In this document: one piece after another, positions 26,823 through 35,895 of the stretch
Position numbering within the stretch: the stretch's first letter is position 1
Layout: the number at the start of each line of letters is the position of its first letter
Source of the DNA: Bacteroidales bacterium UBA4116
GTDB lineage: Bacteria; Bacteroidota; Bacteroidia; Bacteroidales; Tannerellaceae
Reading direction: 5' to 3'
Length of the DNA: 64,000 bases
NCBI GenBank assembly: GCA_002381645.1
Contig: DFXE01000001.1
Span: forward strand, 63,479 to 127,478
Translations under genes and position numbers: made by a program
The notes under the pieces: model-generated
Seen by the model: only the letters and a program-made list of their open reading frames with translations
Database searches by the model: none
Told to the model about the DNA's origin: nothing

Positions 26823-27105
26823 TTTCTTTTCTCCTTTCCTTAAAGAAATAATGATAGACCAATCCCGCCGCAATAACGCTTCCCAGAGTTCCTGCAAAAG
26901 CTAACAAAAAGGCCTGCCACCCCAGGGAAGGAAGGTTATTGACTATCTCACGGTTTCCACCGACAGACAAACCCAACAGAAAAAGAAGAAGAAGTATCGT
27001 ATAAGAAATAGGTTTTCCTATTCTTTGCAGTATCTCCACTTTACGGAGTAAATATCCCGCTGCGATCCCGCTAAACATAATTCCGATAACGATGAACATA
27101 GGCAT
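26812..27105 (-). CDS. LysO-family transporter, N-terminal subunit
   Basis: A 97-residue membrane protein with three helices (MFIVIGIMFSGIAAGYLLRK, ISYTILLLLFLLGLSVGG, FLLAFAGTLGSVIAAG). It corresponds to the N-terminal third of LysO and ends in FKERRKENER. I used the ATG giving MPMFIVIG; a longer frame would start at 27150. Together with the downstream gene it adds up to about 305 residues, close to the single-chain 299-residue LysO. Each half has its own start, an ordered overlap and clean ends, so I read this as a natural two-gene form and not a frameshift. Confidence 0.8.
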   Translation of the reverse strand: MPMFIVIGIMFSGIAAGYLLRKVEILQRIGKPISYTILLLLFLLGLSVGGNREIVNNLPSLGWQAFLLAFAGTLGSVIAAGLVYHYFFKERRKENER

Positions 27106-27222
27106 TGTTTTTTCGGTCGCAAAGGTAAATGAAAAGGTCCTGCACCACAAGCCTACTCCCCTTAAAACAATAAGATGTATATGCTTTGTAGTACAGGACC
27201 GGAATAATAATCTTTACCTATT

Positions 27223-27606
27223 TTATTTTTTTACAGGCTTTAAAGTGACCGGCATTTCCCATCCTCCGGCAATAACGGTTCCCTCCATTTTATCTTTACC
27301 GGATTTGATTTTCACTTTCACATCGTTTCCATCAACGTACAGATTGCATGTATAGAAATCACCCTCCTTTTTAATTTCGTTTATGTTGTATGTACTTCCC
27401 TCTATTTTCGCCACGCCAGCCTGCTTTCCGTCCTTTTGAAGGAATTCAAGCGTACCTTCCTGATAACCGTACGGAGCATCCGGAAGAGAATATTCCCATA
27501 CCCCGTTCAGTTTATCCGGGTTGGTTTCGTTCTCTGCCGCATAAGCCGTCAGGAAAATAAACAAACAAAAAAGAGTAGCCCAGGCTTTCATTACTTGTGT
27601 TTTCAT
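27223..27606 (-). CDS. Conserved exported protein, DUF2147-like
   Basis: A 127-residue protein with a signal peptide cleaved near TAYAAE (about residue 24). The mature part is a small beta-rich domain opening with LNGVWEYSLPDAP and ending GTVIAGGWEMPVTLKPVKK. The GxW start and the KDKMEGTV ending resemble lipocalin-like or DUF2147-type proteins. An internal start at M6 is possible. A minus-strand -7 box lies 31 bp upstream. No neighbouring gene suggests a role, so it is left uncharacterised. Confidence 0.72.
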   Translation of the reverse strand: MKTQVMKAWATLFCLFIFLTAYAAENETNPDKLNGVWEYSLPDAPYGYQEGTLEFLQKDGKQAGVAKIEGSTYNINEIKKEGDFYTCNLYVDGNDVKVKIKSGKDKMEGTVIAGGWEMPVTLKPVKK

Positions 27607-27636
27607 AATTTATACGATTTGATGATGTAATTATCC

Positions 27637-27644
27637 CAAATATA
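27637..27644 (-). promoter_or_regulatory. -7 box of the small exported protein gene
   Basis: Minus strand reads TATATTTG, a perfect TAnnTTTG. A TTTG lies upstream with a 14-nt gap, shorter than usual. Confidence 0.5.
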
Positions 27645-27669
27645 GGAATAATCTGCAACAAAGTAAATC

Positions 27670-28800
27670 TTATAAACCTGAAAATTTAATATGGAATACG
27701 ACCATTTCCGAAACCGTACCTACCCGGTAAGGTGGTCCGGCAATGCCAATACCTGATGAAACGTAGAACTGGCTGTTCCCCTTCCGGTAATAACCATACG
27801 GACATTCGTAAATGAATTTCATCAGCAAAGGATAGGGCCATAATTGTCCGTTATGCGTATGTCCGTACAATCCGAGGTCTACACCATTCATGGCGGCTTC
27901 GGCAAACGTCCAGGGTTGATGGTCGAGCAATATCACAGGTTTTTCAGGGTCAAGTCCCTGCATGATCGAATACAAAGGTTTACGGCGCTTATTAATATAA
28001 TCATCCCTTCCTACGAGGTAGAAAGAGTTATCGACCAAAACAACCGAATCCACCAAAAGCGTAGCCCCTGTTTTACGAAGCCAACGGGTCTTGGCGATAC
28101 GGTTGGCGCGGTATTCATGATTTCCGTAAACCATATATGCACCTAAGGGGGCCTGAAGCTGTTGAAGATCGTCTTCGGCGCGCATTTGTTCGGCAAAACG
28201 CGATTCATAATCGATCATATCCCCTACCATCACAACTATATCCGGATGTTGTGCGTTGCTCATGGCAACATATTTCTGTACTAATTTCTTTCCTATTACT
28301 TCCCCTATATGCAGGTCCGACATCATCACCACCGTCAGGCTGTCGCGGCCGGGTACGCTTTTAGGTATGGTTATGTTTACATGTCTCACAACGGGATTCA
28401 TTACCCTGCGGTAGGCGCTGATCATTAAAACCTCTATACATAATATAACAATAAAGAAAAGGCTTAATTTAACTTTTGGCCAATGAGCGCGTACCCACCG
28501 GGGATACCAGTGGAATATCCGGTCGGACAGTCGCACGGCTTCCAGTATAAGCAGAGCCAGGGTAAAATATATCAGGTGTATATACCATGTCCCGCAAAAG
28601 TATAAGATAGCGATAACGATATCGTCGGACAATTCCTTATAAAAGAAAAATCCGGTAAAGAAAATAAGCAATTCGATTATAAAAAAAGATATATACGGTA
28701 TTCTCCACCCTTTCTTTGGAGGTAAAGCCTGCCATCCTCTCCAGAAAACATACGGGTTTAATAATAATTGCGCAACGATTGAGCCAAAGAAAACCTTCAT
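27670..28800 (-). CDS. Membrane-anchored calcineurin-like metallophosphoesterase
   Basis: A 376-residue protein with four to five N-terminal membrane helices (about 1-130) and a C-terminal phosphoesterase domain. Metal-binding motifs are SDLHIG (161-166), GDMID (193-197), GNHEY (226-230), LDHQP (292-296) and GHTHNGQ (313-319), the complete two-metal set. This architecture is shared by the YkuE/LpxG-like group that acts on lipid-linked phosphates, but substrate is not determined. It is a tandem paralogue of the next gene, 19 bp apart and in the same operon. Confidence 0.9.
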   Translation of the reverse strand: MKVFFGSIVAQLLLNPYVFWRGWQALPPKKGWRIPYISFFIIELLIFFTGFFFYKELSDDIVIAILYFCGTWYIHLIYFTLALLILEAVRLSDRIFHWYPRWVRAHWPKVKLSLFFIVILCIEVLMISAYRRVMNPVVRHVNITIPKSVPGRDSLTVVMMSDLHIGEVIGKKLVQKYVAMSNAQHPDIVVMVGDMIDYESRFAEQMRAEDDLQQLQAPLGAYMVYGNHEYRANRIAKTRWLRKTGATLLVDSVVLVDNSFYLVGRDDYINKRRKPLYSIMQGLDPEKPVILLDHQPWTFAEAAMNGVDLGLYGHTHNGQLWPYPLLMKFIYECPYGYYRKGNSQFYVSSGIGIAGPPYRVGTVSEMVVFHIKFSGL

Positions 28801-28819
28801 CAGCTTGTATATGGGTATT

Positions 28820-29911
28820 TTATTTAAAAGTCAGATTAAATACAACGAGTTCGCTATCAGTACCGATACGGAAGGGCGGCCCCCATAAGGATAATCCCGA
28901 AGAGACATAGAAATGGCTATTCCCTTTTTTCATATATCCATGACTTAACTCGAATAAACTTTTCACATATAAACTCAGCGGCCAGACCTGTCCGGCATGC
29001 GTATGCCCGCTGAATTGCAAATCAATACCCGCATCCGCAGTTTCTTCTAAATCGAAGGGTTGATGGTCAATCATAATTATAGGCTGGTTAAAATTGACCT
29101 CTCTTGTCAATTCGGCTATAGATTTACGCGAACGGTTCATACGGTCGTCGCGCCCGGCTATCTGTACATTATTCGGTAATGTGATAACTGTATCTCTTAA
29201 TAAATGGATGGGAGTTGATTCAATAAACTCGATACTTTCACGAACACCGCTGATATATTCATGGTTACCGAGCGCCATAAATACACCCATCGGCGCGTTT
29301 ATTTGTGAAAGCTCTTCTTGCAACTGTTGTTCCCATACAGGCTTAACGTTATTGTCGATCAGGTCGCCTGCTATTAAAACCATATCCGGTTGCTGTGCAT
29401 TAATAATACCGACATATTTCTTTAATTGCGATTTACCTGTACCCAATCCCAGGTGAATATCGCTTATACCTACTATTTTCAACTGCTTCCGGGGTGAAGG
29501 TATAACTTTATCTATATTCAGATCGACAATACGTATTTTGGGATGATGATATTTGTAGTTTCCGTACAATAAAAGACATAATGTTAAACCCAAAGCAGTA
29601 AAAAAACTATACGGATAGTTTATCACCAACCGTAAAATGTCCGTGACGATCAAAAACATTACCATATAAAGAGTGAAAACCAGCCATCCCGTTCCAACCT
29701 GATGCATAATATGCCCTGCCTTCAGGGGGAAGTTAAATCCGCGGAACGTGAACATTGCTATGAGCAACAATGCGCTAATCCAGTAAAGTATGCTGATTAT
29801 AATAAGAACCGGAAAAGGTAAATTACCGCTTAAAGCCTGCCATCCCCTGATAAAAATATAAAGATTACCCAGCAGGTAAACACTCGACATAATAATAACG
29901 AACATAATCAT
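28820..29911 (-). CDS. Membrane-anchored calcineurin-like metallophosphoesterase, paralogue
   Basis: A 363-residue protein with the same layout as its downstream neighbour: N-terminal membrane helices to about residue 125, then a phosphoesterase domain with SDIHLG, GDLIDN, GNHEY, IDHQPFD and GHTHAGQ. All metal ligands are kept in both copies, so neither appears to be decaying. It is first in the two-gene unit. In-between divergence is high in the membrane part and lower in the catalytic part, which suggests distinct lipid or partner specificity (inference). Confidence 0.9.
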   Translation of the reverse strand: MIMFVIIMSSVYLLGNLYIFIRGWQALSGNLPFPVLIIISILYWISALLLIAMFTFRGFNFPLKAGHIMHQVGTGWLVFTLYMVMFLIVTDILRLVINYPYSFFTALGLTLCLLLYGNYKYHHPKIRIVDLNIDKVIPSPRKQLKIVGISDIHLGLGTGKSQLKKYVGIINAQQPDMVLIAGDLIDNNVKPVWEQQLQEELSQINAPMGVFMALGNHEYISGVRESIEFIESTPIHLLRDTVITLPNNVQIAGRDDRMNRSRKSIAELTREVNFNQPIIMIDHQPFDLEETADAGIDLQFSGHTHAGQVWPLSLYVKSLFELSHGYMKKGNSHFYVSSGLSLWGPPFRIGTDSELVVFNLTFK

Positions 29912-30014
29912 GTTTTTAAATCATTCGGCAAAAATAACACTGATAAAACAAATAACTATTATTAAAAGTTAATGTTTCACCAGTGTTATTAATAAGATTA
30001 ATACTGTTTGCTTC

Positions 30015-30650
30015 TTATTTTGCTGGATACCCAACCGGATTATTCATTAATAATAACTGAGTATCAGTAAGTTTTAAAATGTTTTTCAAAGCAGCTTTAT
30101 CCATGGTTGCCCGGGGTACTGTTGCCAATCCGAGCCCGGCACATGCTATGTTCAGATTCTGGCAAACAATTCCAACATCAACGGCACCCATTAATTTAGT
30201 CTGTTCGGTTATATTTCCTCCGAAACGCGATAATTCCGAAACAAGCACGATACAAACCGGAGCGGTTTTAACAAAATCCTGCCCCCCTGCCACTGCGGCG
30301 CGGTGATCTCCCGAAGCAACCGGAGTCAAAGCATGGGCTTTAGCGTCGTACAGGTATGCTCCCTCCTGCATAATTACATATACATCTACATCCTGAACAT
30401 TCCTTGCGGTAGGAGCCGTACGTTTTCCGTCCGTACGGTTTATTCCGTTAGTAGCCCAAAGCAAATTGGAAAGATCGCTCATTTTCAGTTTCTGCGAAGC
30501 ATACGCGCGGTCCGATTTTCTTTCGTTGAAGACTTTCATCAATGGCTTTCCCCCTGTTTTATCAGGTGCGTCCAGTTTTATCGTTTTCAAATCCTGGGCA
30601 TGTACAGTACATGCAAACAATACACTCAAAGCAAATAATAATTGTTTCAT
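30015..30650 (-). CDS. Secreted SagB/ThcOx-type nitroreductase
   Basis: A 211-residue flavin oxidoreductase of the nitroreductase fold with a signal peptide ending TVHAQ (about residue 19). The family features are the RKSDRAYA FMN-binding start (about 44-51), LLWATNGINR, the TAPTARNVQDVDVYV stretch and VDVGIVCQNLNIACAGLGLATVP. The SagB relatives oxidise azolines in peptide cyclisation, but no YcaO or precursor gene is nearby, and the export signal argues against that use. It is monocistronic. Real substrate unknown. Confidence 0.88.
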   Translation of the reverse strand: MKQLLFALSVLFACTVHAQDLKTIKLDAPDKTGGKPLMKVFNERKSDRAYASQKLKMSDLSNLLWATNGINRTDGKRTAPTARNVQDVDVYVIMQEGAYLYDAKAHALTPVASGDHRAAVAGGQDFVKTAPVCIVLVSELSRFGGNITEQTKLMGAVDVGIVCQNLNIACAGLGLATVPRATMDKAALKNILKLTDTQLLLMNNPVGYPAK

Positions 30651-30849
30651 ACCTATTTTAATTAAAATTTAAACTGTTGGTTTATTACTTGAATTTCGTA
30701 TTAACTTTAAAGAGAAAGGAATAGCTAATAAATATTAATTCTGATCTGTAATTTTACAAAAATAAAAAAATATCGCTGTTTCCCAACATCAAAATACAAA
30801 AATTATACTTCTTTAAACAGTGTACATAATACTATGGTCTTAATTCCGT

Positions 30850-30857
30850 TATTTTTG
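30850..30857 (+). promoter_or_regulatory. -7 box of the outer-membrane barrel gene
   Basis: TATTTTTG matches TAnnTTTG; transcription would begin about 45 nt before the start at 30910. No clear -33 element. Confidence 0.45.
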
Positions 30858-30909
30858 TGACTTTCTGAGAGAGAATGATTTTTATATGATGACTTAAATC
30901 TACAGTTGA

Positions 30910-33393
30910 ATGGAAAAAAAGTTTTACTCCTTACTGCTGCTACTTTTTTTTAACCTGTCCATGTATGCCCAGACAAACGGCGCTTACACCATCAAAGGAC
31001 AAGTAGTTGATTCTTTAACAAACGAAACAGTTCCTTACGCAACGCTAAGCATAGCGTTAGTCTCTAATCCTCAAAAGCCGGTTAAACTCCTGGCCTGCGA
31101 CGAAGACGGTAAATTCGAGTCTTCACTGAATGCGTCCGGCAATTATATTATATCATTGCAATCGATAGGCAAAAGTCCTGCAACCAAAACGTTTACCATA
31201 GCGGAAAACAGGAAAATGCTCGATCTTGGTACTATTTATATGCAGGAAGACAACCAGCGGTTGGGAGAGGTTACGGTGGTAGCACAAAAACCTCTCGTCA
31301 AAGTGGAGATCGATAAACTCACTTACAGTATGGAGGATGATCCGGACTCGGAAACAAGTAATACATTGGATATGCTCAGGAAAGTACCGATGGTGACTGT
31401 CGACGGGGAAGATAAGATTCAACTGAAAGGGTCGGAAAACTTCAAAATTTATCTGAACGGGAAGCCATCCAACATGTTATCCAGCAATAATGCTTCCGAT
31501 GTATTAAAAAGCATGCCCGCAAGTTCGATAAAAAATATAGAAGTGATAACCGAACCGGGCGCAAAATACGACGCGGAAGGGGTCGGGGGTATTATTAATA
31601 TCATAACTACCAAGAATTCGCTGCAGGGATATACCGGTTCGATACGCGCCGACGCAAGTGCGTTAGGACGTTTCGGAGGGGGTGGTAATATCTCTTTGAA
31701 AGCAGGCAAATTCGGAGTTACCGGAAATTATAATTACCGGTATCAAAACAGCCCCTGGACGGATTCCGAGACGATACAGGATATCAGAGACGACAATCCC
31801 AGCCATCTGAACCAGGTTGGAAAGAGTAAACATAAAGGGCCGTTCCAGTTCGGTTCGCTTGAAGTTAGCTACGAAATCGATACATTGAATCTACTTACCC
31901 TCGGCGCTAACTTATTCAATGGGAGAATGAGAAATAATAACGAATATGATTTAATAAAGGATTACCACGCAGATGATGTAAACGACTATACTTATTCTGG
32001 CGTGGGAAAAAACAAATATACATTCGGATCGACAGATGTAAACATCGACTATCAGCGCTCAACCGCTAAGAAAGACGAGTTGTTCACCGTTTCATATCGT
32101 TTCAGCAATTCGCCCGACGATAGTGAAAGCCGTACGATTTTCTCTAACATCAACAATTACCCTGAATTCTTACCCCCCCTCAATTCAAAATGGGAAACAA
32201 ATAAAGCGTACACAAACGAACACACGGCGCAAGTAGATTATACGACACCTCTTTTTAACGGGCACACGCTTGAGGCAGGGCTAAAATACATCAACCGGCA
32301 GAATAACAGTAATACCACCAATTTGCAATATATTGATTCTACGGGTATATGGGAGGAAAACAGTTTCAATCCGTCTAATAAATTCAAACATATACAACAT
32401 ATTTATTCCGCTTACGCTGGATATACTGTCCGCCTGAATAAATGGGGACTGAAAGCCGGTGTGCGCGGCGAAGGAACGGCATTGAATGTTAAGTATGAAA
32501 ACCAGCCGCAACAGAATTTCAGTACGGATTATTATGATGTCGTTCCCAACGGTACCGTATCTTACCAACTGAATATGGCACAGCAATTACGGTTAGGCTA
32601 TAATATGCGTATCCAACGCCCGGGTATATGGTATCTGAATCCGTATGTTAATACAACAAATCCTGAAAACATATCTTATGGTAACCCTCACTTGAATTCG
32701 GAAAAAAGCCATAACATCAATTTCAACTACAGTATGTTTTCGCAAAAATTCAATATTAACGTAAGTGCAAATTATACCTTCCTGAACAATGCCATTGAAA
32801 GGTATACTTTTGTAAATGATGAAACCGGGATACCTGAAACAACTTACGGAAATATCGGTAAACGGCATCAGATCGGCGGATTCGGCTATATCCGGTGGAA
32901 TCCTGTTCAGTTATTCAATATTTCAATAAACGGCGGGGCCGATTATATTGATTATAAAGCAGATTCACGTAACCTGGCCAATAGCGGCGTGAGGGGCAGA
33001 ATATTTTCAAACGCACAGTTCAACCTGCCGAAAGACTTTAACGTAATGCTGTACGGCGGTTATTCATCACCCTGGATAAACCTGCAGGGAAAAGGCTCAA
33101 CATACTACCATGCGGGGATAAATATCAATAAGAATTTGTTGGATAAAAAGATGACAATAACACTATCTTGTCATAGTCCGTTCTGGAAATCGATGAAAAA
33201 TGAATATACCACTACGGATGAGGTAATCACCCGGAGGGATATAAGTTACTGGAGATCGCGTGATTTCAGCATCCGTATCTCCTACAGGTTCGGAACATTG
33301 AAAGAATCTATAAAGAAAGTCAGACGCGGTATCACGAATGATGATACCAAAGGTGGAGGAAACCAGGGTGGCGGCGAAAGCCCGCAAGGCTAA
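30910..33393 (+). CDS. Outer membrane beta-barrel protein, TonB receptor-like
   Basis: An 827-residue outer-membrane protein. Signal peptide to about MYAQ (residue 21); CarboxypepD_reg-like beta-sandwich about 25-115 (GAYTIKGQVVDSLTNETVPYA); a degenerate plug about 120-225 (LDMLRKVPMVTVDGEDKIQLKGS and IKNIEVITEPGAKYDAEGVGGIINI); then a large barrel of the OMP_b-brl_3 type. The C-terminus carries a basic and Gly-rich tail after SIRISYRF. No SusD partner is adjacent, which sets it apart from glycan-uptake pairs. Proteins of this class are assigned to uptake or surface functions without known ligand. Confidence 0.86.
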   Translation: MEKKFYSLLLLLFFNLSMYAQTNGAYTIKGQVVDSLTNETVPYATLSIALVSNPQKPVKLLACDEDGKFESSLNASGNYIISLQSIGKSPATKTFTIAENRKMLDLGTIYMQEDNQRLGEVTVVAQKPLVKVEIDKLTYSMEDDPDSETSNTLDMLRKVPMVTVDGEDKIQLKGSENFKIYLNGKPSNMLSSNNASDVLKSMPASSIKNIEVITEPGAKYDAEGVGGIINIITTKNSLQGYTGSIRADASALGRFGGGGNISLKAGKFGVTGNYNYRYQNSPWTDSETIQDIRDDNPSHLNQVGKSKHKGPFQFGSLEVSYEIDTLNLLTLGANLFNGRMRNNNEYDLIKDYHADDVNDYTYSGVGKNKYTFGSTDVNIDYQRSTAKKDELFTVSYRFSNSPDDSESRTIFSNINNYPEFLPPLNSKWETNKAYTNEHTAQVDYTTPLFNGHTLEAGLKYINRQNNSNTTNLQYIDSTGIWEENSFNPSNKFKHIQHIYSAYAGYTVRLNKWGLKAGVRGEGTALNVKYENQPQQNFSTDYYDVVPNGTVSYQLNMAQQLRLGYNMRIQRPGIWYLNPYVNTTNPENISYGNPHLNSEKSHNINFNYSMFSQKFNINVSANYTFLNNAIERYTFVNDETGIPETTYGNIGKRHQIGGFGYIRWNPVQLFNISINGGADYIDYKADSRNLANSGVRGRIFSNAQFNLPKDFNVMLYGGYSSPWINLQGKGSTYYHAGININKNLLDKKMTITLSCHSPFWKSMKNEYTTTDEVITRRDISYWRSRDFSIRISYRFGTLKESIKKVRRGITNDDTKGGGNQGGGESPQG

Positions 33394-33401
33394 TGAAAAT
33401 A

Positions 33402-33429
33402 AAAAAGGACGGCTTCGGCCGTCCTTTTT
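33402..33429. terminator. Bidirectional terminator with UUCG loop
   Basis: A perfect 12-bp stem (33402-33413 with 33418-33429) closed by TTCG, with A-run on the left and T-run on the right. It serves the barrel gene from the left and the convergent rubrerythrin gene from the right. Confidence 0.93.
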
Positions 33430-33459
33430 GCAACTAATCTAATTTTGCAACTAATCTAA
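33426..33459. repeat. Two-copy 17-bp tandem repeat
   Basis: TTTTGCAACTAATCTAA occurs twice head to tail (33426-33442 and 33443-33459). The first copy begins in the terminator T-run. It looks like a local slippage duplication. Confidence 0.8.
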
Positions 33460-33464
33460 TAAAG

Positions 33465-34016
33465 TTATTTAAAATAACGGTTGTATAAACCTTCAAATCC
33501 TTTACCATGACGTGCTTCGTCTTTACACATTTCGTGTACTGTATCGTGAATAGCATCCAGGTTTTGTTGTTTAGCAAGTGTAGCTATGCGTTTTTTATCT
33601 TCGCAAGCTCCAGCTTCGGCTTCCATTCTTTTTTTCAAATTAGTTTTTGTATCCCATACCACTTCGCCTATTAATTCGGCGAATTTTGCAGCATGTTCCG
33701 CTTCTTCCCATGCATAACGTTTAAAAGCTTCCGCAACTTCAGGATAACCTTCACGGTCGGCCTGGCGGCTCATGGCAAGATACATACCAACTTCTGTGCA
33801 TTCACCCATAAAATGAGCGTTCAATCCTTCCCATATTTCAGGGTCTACACCTTTTGCAACACCTAACACATGTTCGTCTACAAATTGTAAAGCGCCTTCT
33901 GTTTCTACTAATTCTTTAAACTTGTTTTTAGGTTGTTTGCATTGTGGACAAACTTCGGGAGCTTCTTCTCCTTCGTGAACATAACCGCATACGGTACAAA
34001 TCCATTTTTTTTTCAT
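33465..34016 (-). CDS. Reverse rubrerythrin (peroxide-reducing non-haem diiron protein)
   Basis: A 183-residue protein with a rubredoxin domain at the N-terminus (C7, C10, C23, C26) and a ferritin-like diiron domain behind it, the order that defines reverse rubrerythrins. Diiron ligands are Glu/His residues in HFMGECTEVGMYL, YAWEEAEHAAKFAELIGEV and CKDEARHGKGFEGL. It reduces hydrogen peroxide with electrons from NAD(P)H via partner proteins, protecting anaerobes from oxygen. It lies 50 bp downstream of a PerR-type regulator gene on the same strand, the expected regulatory pairing. Confidence 0.93.
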   Translation of the reverse strand: MKKKWICTVCGYVHEGEEAPEVCPQCKQPKNKFKELVETEGALQFVDEHVLGVAKGVDPEIWEGLNAHFMGECTEVGMYLAMSRQADREGYPEVAEAFKRYAWEEAEHAAKFAELIGEVVWDTKTNLKKRMEAEAGACEDKKRIATLAKQQNLDAIHDTVHEMCKDEARHGKGFEGLYNRYFK

Positions 34017-34065
34017 CTTCTCGTACTATTTATTGTTTTACATATAAGTGATAAGTAACTATAAT

Positions 34066-34488
34066 CTACACTATTTCGCTTTTGCATCTTTCACAGAATC
34101 CCTTATAATAAAGGTGACATTCGGTAATTAATAAATTCCCTTTATTTTCCACATGGATTGAATTCATTCCCTCAACGGGGAGATCGTATAAACATCCGCA
34201 CTTCTTACATTTAAAATGTGCATGATTAGAAATATCCCCATCATACCGCACATTTTTTTCATCAATACTGAGCGATAAGATAGCGCCTTCTCCGGCAAGG
34301 AGCCGCAACGTATTATAAACAGTTGTCTTAGATAAAGTAGGCATGGAAGGGAACAAATCGTTAAAGATCATATCTGCAGTAGGGTGTGTGGAATGATTCA
34401 TAAGGTATTCCATGATAGCTAACCGCTGCAAGGATGGTTTTATTCCGAACTCAACTAATCTGTTTTTTGCAATTTCCCGTGAATTCAT
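34066..34488 (-). CDS. perR: PerR-type peroxide-sensing Fur family repressor
   Basis: A 140-residue Fur family regulator. DNA-binding winged helix about 1-80 (SKTTVYNTLRLL recognition helix at about 53-64). Structural zinc Cys are C94, C97, C132 and C135. Regulatory metal site candidates are H35, D83, H89, H91 and D102; Asp at the position of B. subtilis PerR D104 is the residue that distinguishes PerR from Fur/Zur. The rubrerythrin gene follows on the same strand, which supports peroxide response. Its -7 and -33 elements lie at 34525-34554, overlapping the 3' end of the convergent-direction antiporter frame. Confidence 0.85.
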   Translation of the reverse strand: MNSREIAKNRLVEFGIKPSLQRLAIMEYLMNHSTHPTADMIFNDLFPSMPTLSKTTVYNTLRLLAGEGAILSLSIDEKNVRYDGDISNHAHFKCKKCGCLYDLPVEGMNSIHVENKGNLLITECHLYYKGFCERCKSEIV

Positions 34489-34524
34489 TTCAAAATTGTA
34501 CTGATTACAAATTTATTCTCAATG

Positions 34525-34554
34525 CAAAAATAAACAAATATTTTAAATATCAAC
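34525..34554 (-). promoter_or_regulatory. Promoter of perR-rubrerythrin
   Basis: On the minus strand GTTG (plus 34551-34554) and TATTTTTG (plus 34525-34532) are 18 nt apart, matching the Bacteroidota promoter. The start codon is about 37 bp downstream of the -7. A second TAAATTTG box lies closer but has no partner element. Confidence 0.6.
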
Positions 34555-34556
34555 GA

Positions 34557-35819
34557 TCAGCATTTAATTTTTTTCGCAATTTTCCCAATGCTCAGGCCTT
34601 GTATAATTATGGAGAATACTACTACAAAGTAAGTTATAGCCACAATAGCGTTTCGTTGCAACGTATCACCTATTGAAAGTGCCAATGCAATGGAAACGCC
34701 ACCCCGTAATCCACCCCATACTAAAATAATGAACGTACCTTTTGAATATTTTTCCTGGAACGGGATCACCAGGGTTGGTATTTTGATTGAAAGGTATCTT
34801 GCCAGCAACACAACCAGAATAGCTATTAATCCCGGTATCCAGTAATTGTTAAGATCAGGTATTATTAGTATTTCAAAACCTATAAGTAAGAAAAGCACCG
34901 CATTAAGTATTTCGTCTGTTAATTCCCAAAATGTCTTAACAAAATTATTTTCAATATGCTTTTTGGCAGAATATTTACGGTTGGCGTTCCCTATAAGCAC
35001 ACCGGCGGATACCATTGTAAGAGGTCCGGATATGTTCATGGCCTGCGATATAATATATCCACCGATCACCACAGAAATAGTGATCAGTACCGTCAACTTA
35101 TAATCTTCCGTTGTTTTCATGGCATAAAAGCCCAGATAACCTAATGCCAGGCCGACAAGGAAAGCGCCGACAACCTCTTTTATAAGCATCCATGAAATTG
35201 ATAATACAGAAATGTCGGATATTTGCTCTGTTCCTCCAGCAATACTGTAAATAACGGTAAAAGCGATAATAGCAAAACCGTCGTTAAAAAGAGCTTCCCC
35301 GATTACTTTGGTCTCAAGCGCTTTCGTCACCTTCGCCTCTTTTAATATGCTCAGTACGGCCACCGGATCAGTAGGGGATATAATAGCGCCGAATAAAAGG
35401 CAATATATCAGCGATATTTGATTTGTAAATCCGAAGAGTGGCAGGATGAAATTCAATGAATAATAAAGAAGAAAACCTACAATAAAAGTAGAAATGATCA
35501 CACTGAGCGTGGAAAAGATAATGATCGGTAGTTCCTGTTCCTGCAGATCATGTATATTAATCTGTATAGCGCCGGCAAAAAGCAGGAAATAAAGCATGCC
35601 GCCCATCAGTAATTGGGAAAAATCAATATTATTCAGCAAGCCGTAAACCCTTTGCAAAGGATCTGAATCGATCCTCCCGATTATAACCAGGCAAACGGAA
35701 AAGATCATGGTCACCACCATAATACCAATCGTCGACGGCAGCTTAAGAAAACGCGTATTAATATAACTGAATACCGTTGCTATAATAATAAGTATGGAAA
35801 AGGAATAAAATAATCCCAT
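34557..35819 (-). CDS. Na+(K+)/H+ antiporter, CPA1 NhaP type
   Basis: A 420-residue cation/proton antiporter with about twelve helices. Conserved transport motifs are SPTDPVAV (T150-D151) in TM4, GEALFNDGFA with N179-D180 in TM5 and GGLRGGVSIALALS near TM11. The ND pair marks electroneutral CPA1 members. It lacks a long cytoplasmic regulatory tail. Gene order runs toward perR, ending 69 bp upstream of the perR start; divergent terC starts 76 bp upstream of it, separated by a 9-bp inverted repeat. Cation choice cannot be read with certainty. Confidence 0.9.
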   Translation of the reverse strand: MGLFYSFSILIIIATVFSYINTRFLKLPSTIGIMVVTMIFSVCLVIIGRIDSDPLQRVYGLLNNIDFSQLLMGGMLYFLLFAGAIQINIHDLQEQELPIIIFSTLSVIISTFIVGFLLYYSLNFILPLFGFTNQISLIYCLLFGAIISPTDPVAVLSILKEAKVTKALETKVIGEALFNDGFAIIAFTVIYSIAGGTEQISDISVLSISWMLIKEVVGAFLVGLALGYLGFYAMKTTEDYKLTVLITISVVIGGYIISQAMNISGPLTMVSAGVLIGNANRKYSAKKHIENNFVKTFWELTDEILNAVLFLLIGFEILIIPDLNNYWIPGLIAILVVLLARYLSIKIPTLVIPFQEKYSKGTFIILVWGGLRGGVSIALALSIGDTLQRNAIVAITYFVVVFSIIIQGLSIGKIAKKIKC

Positions 35820-35843
35820 TTACAATTAGCATGTTATATCATT

Positions 35844-35873
35844 AGAAACAAAACTTACTTATTATTTGTTTCT
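35844..35873. promoter_or_regulatory. Inverted repeat in the antiporter-terC divergent region
   Basis: AGAAACAAA (35844-35852) and TTTGTTTCT (35865-35873) are a perfect 9-bp inverted repeat with a 12-nt centre. It fills the middle of the 76-bp gap between two divergent ion-transport genes, a typical place for a shared operator. Confidence 0.5.
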
Positions 35874-35895
35874 GAAAAGAGTTAATTAATCACAT

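Noticed and set aside
34017..34065. PerR box between perR and rubrerythrin
   Set aside because: GATTATAGTTACTTATC on the minus strand has only about 4 of 7 matching half-site bases, too weak to call.
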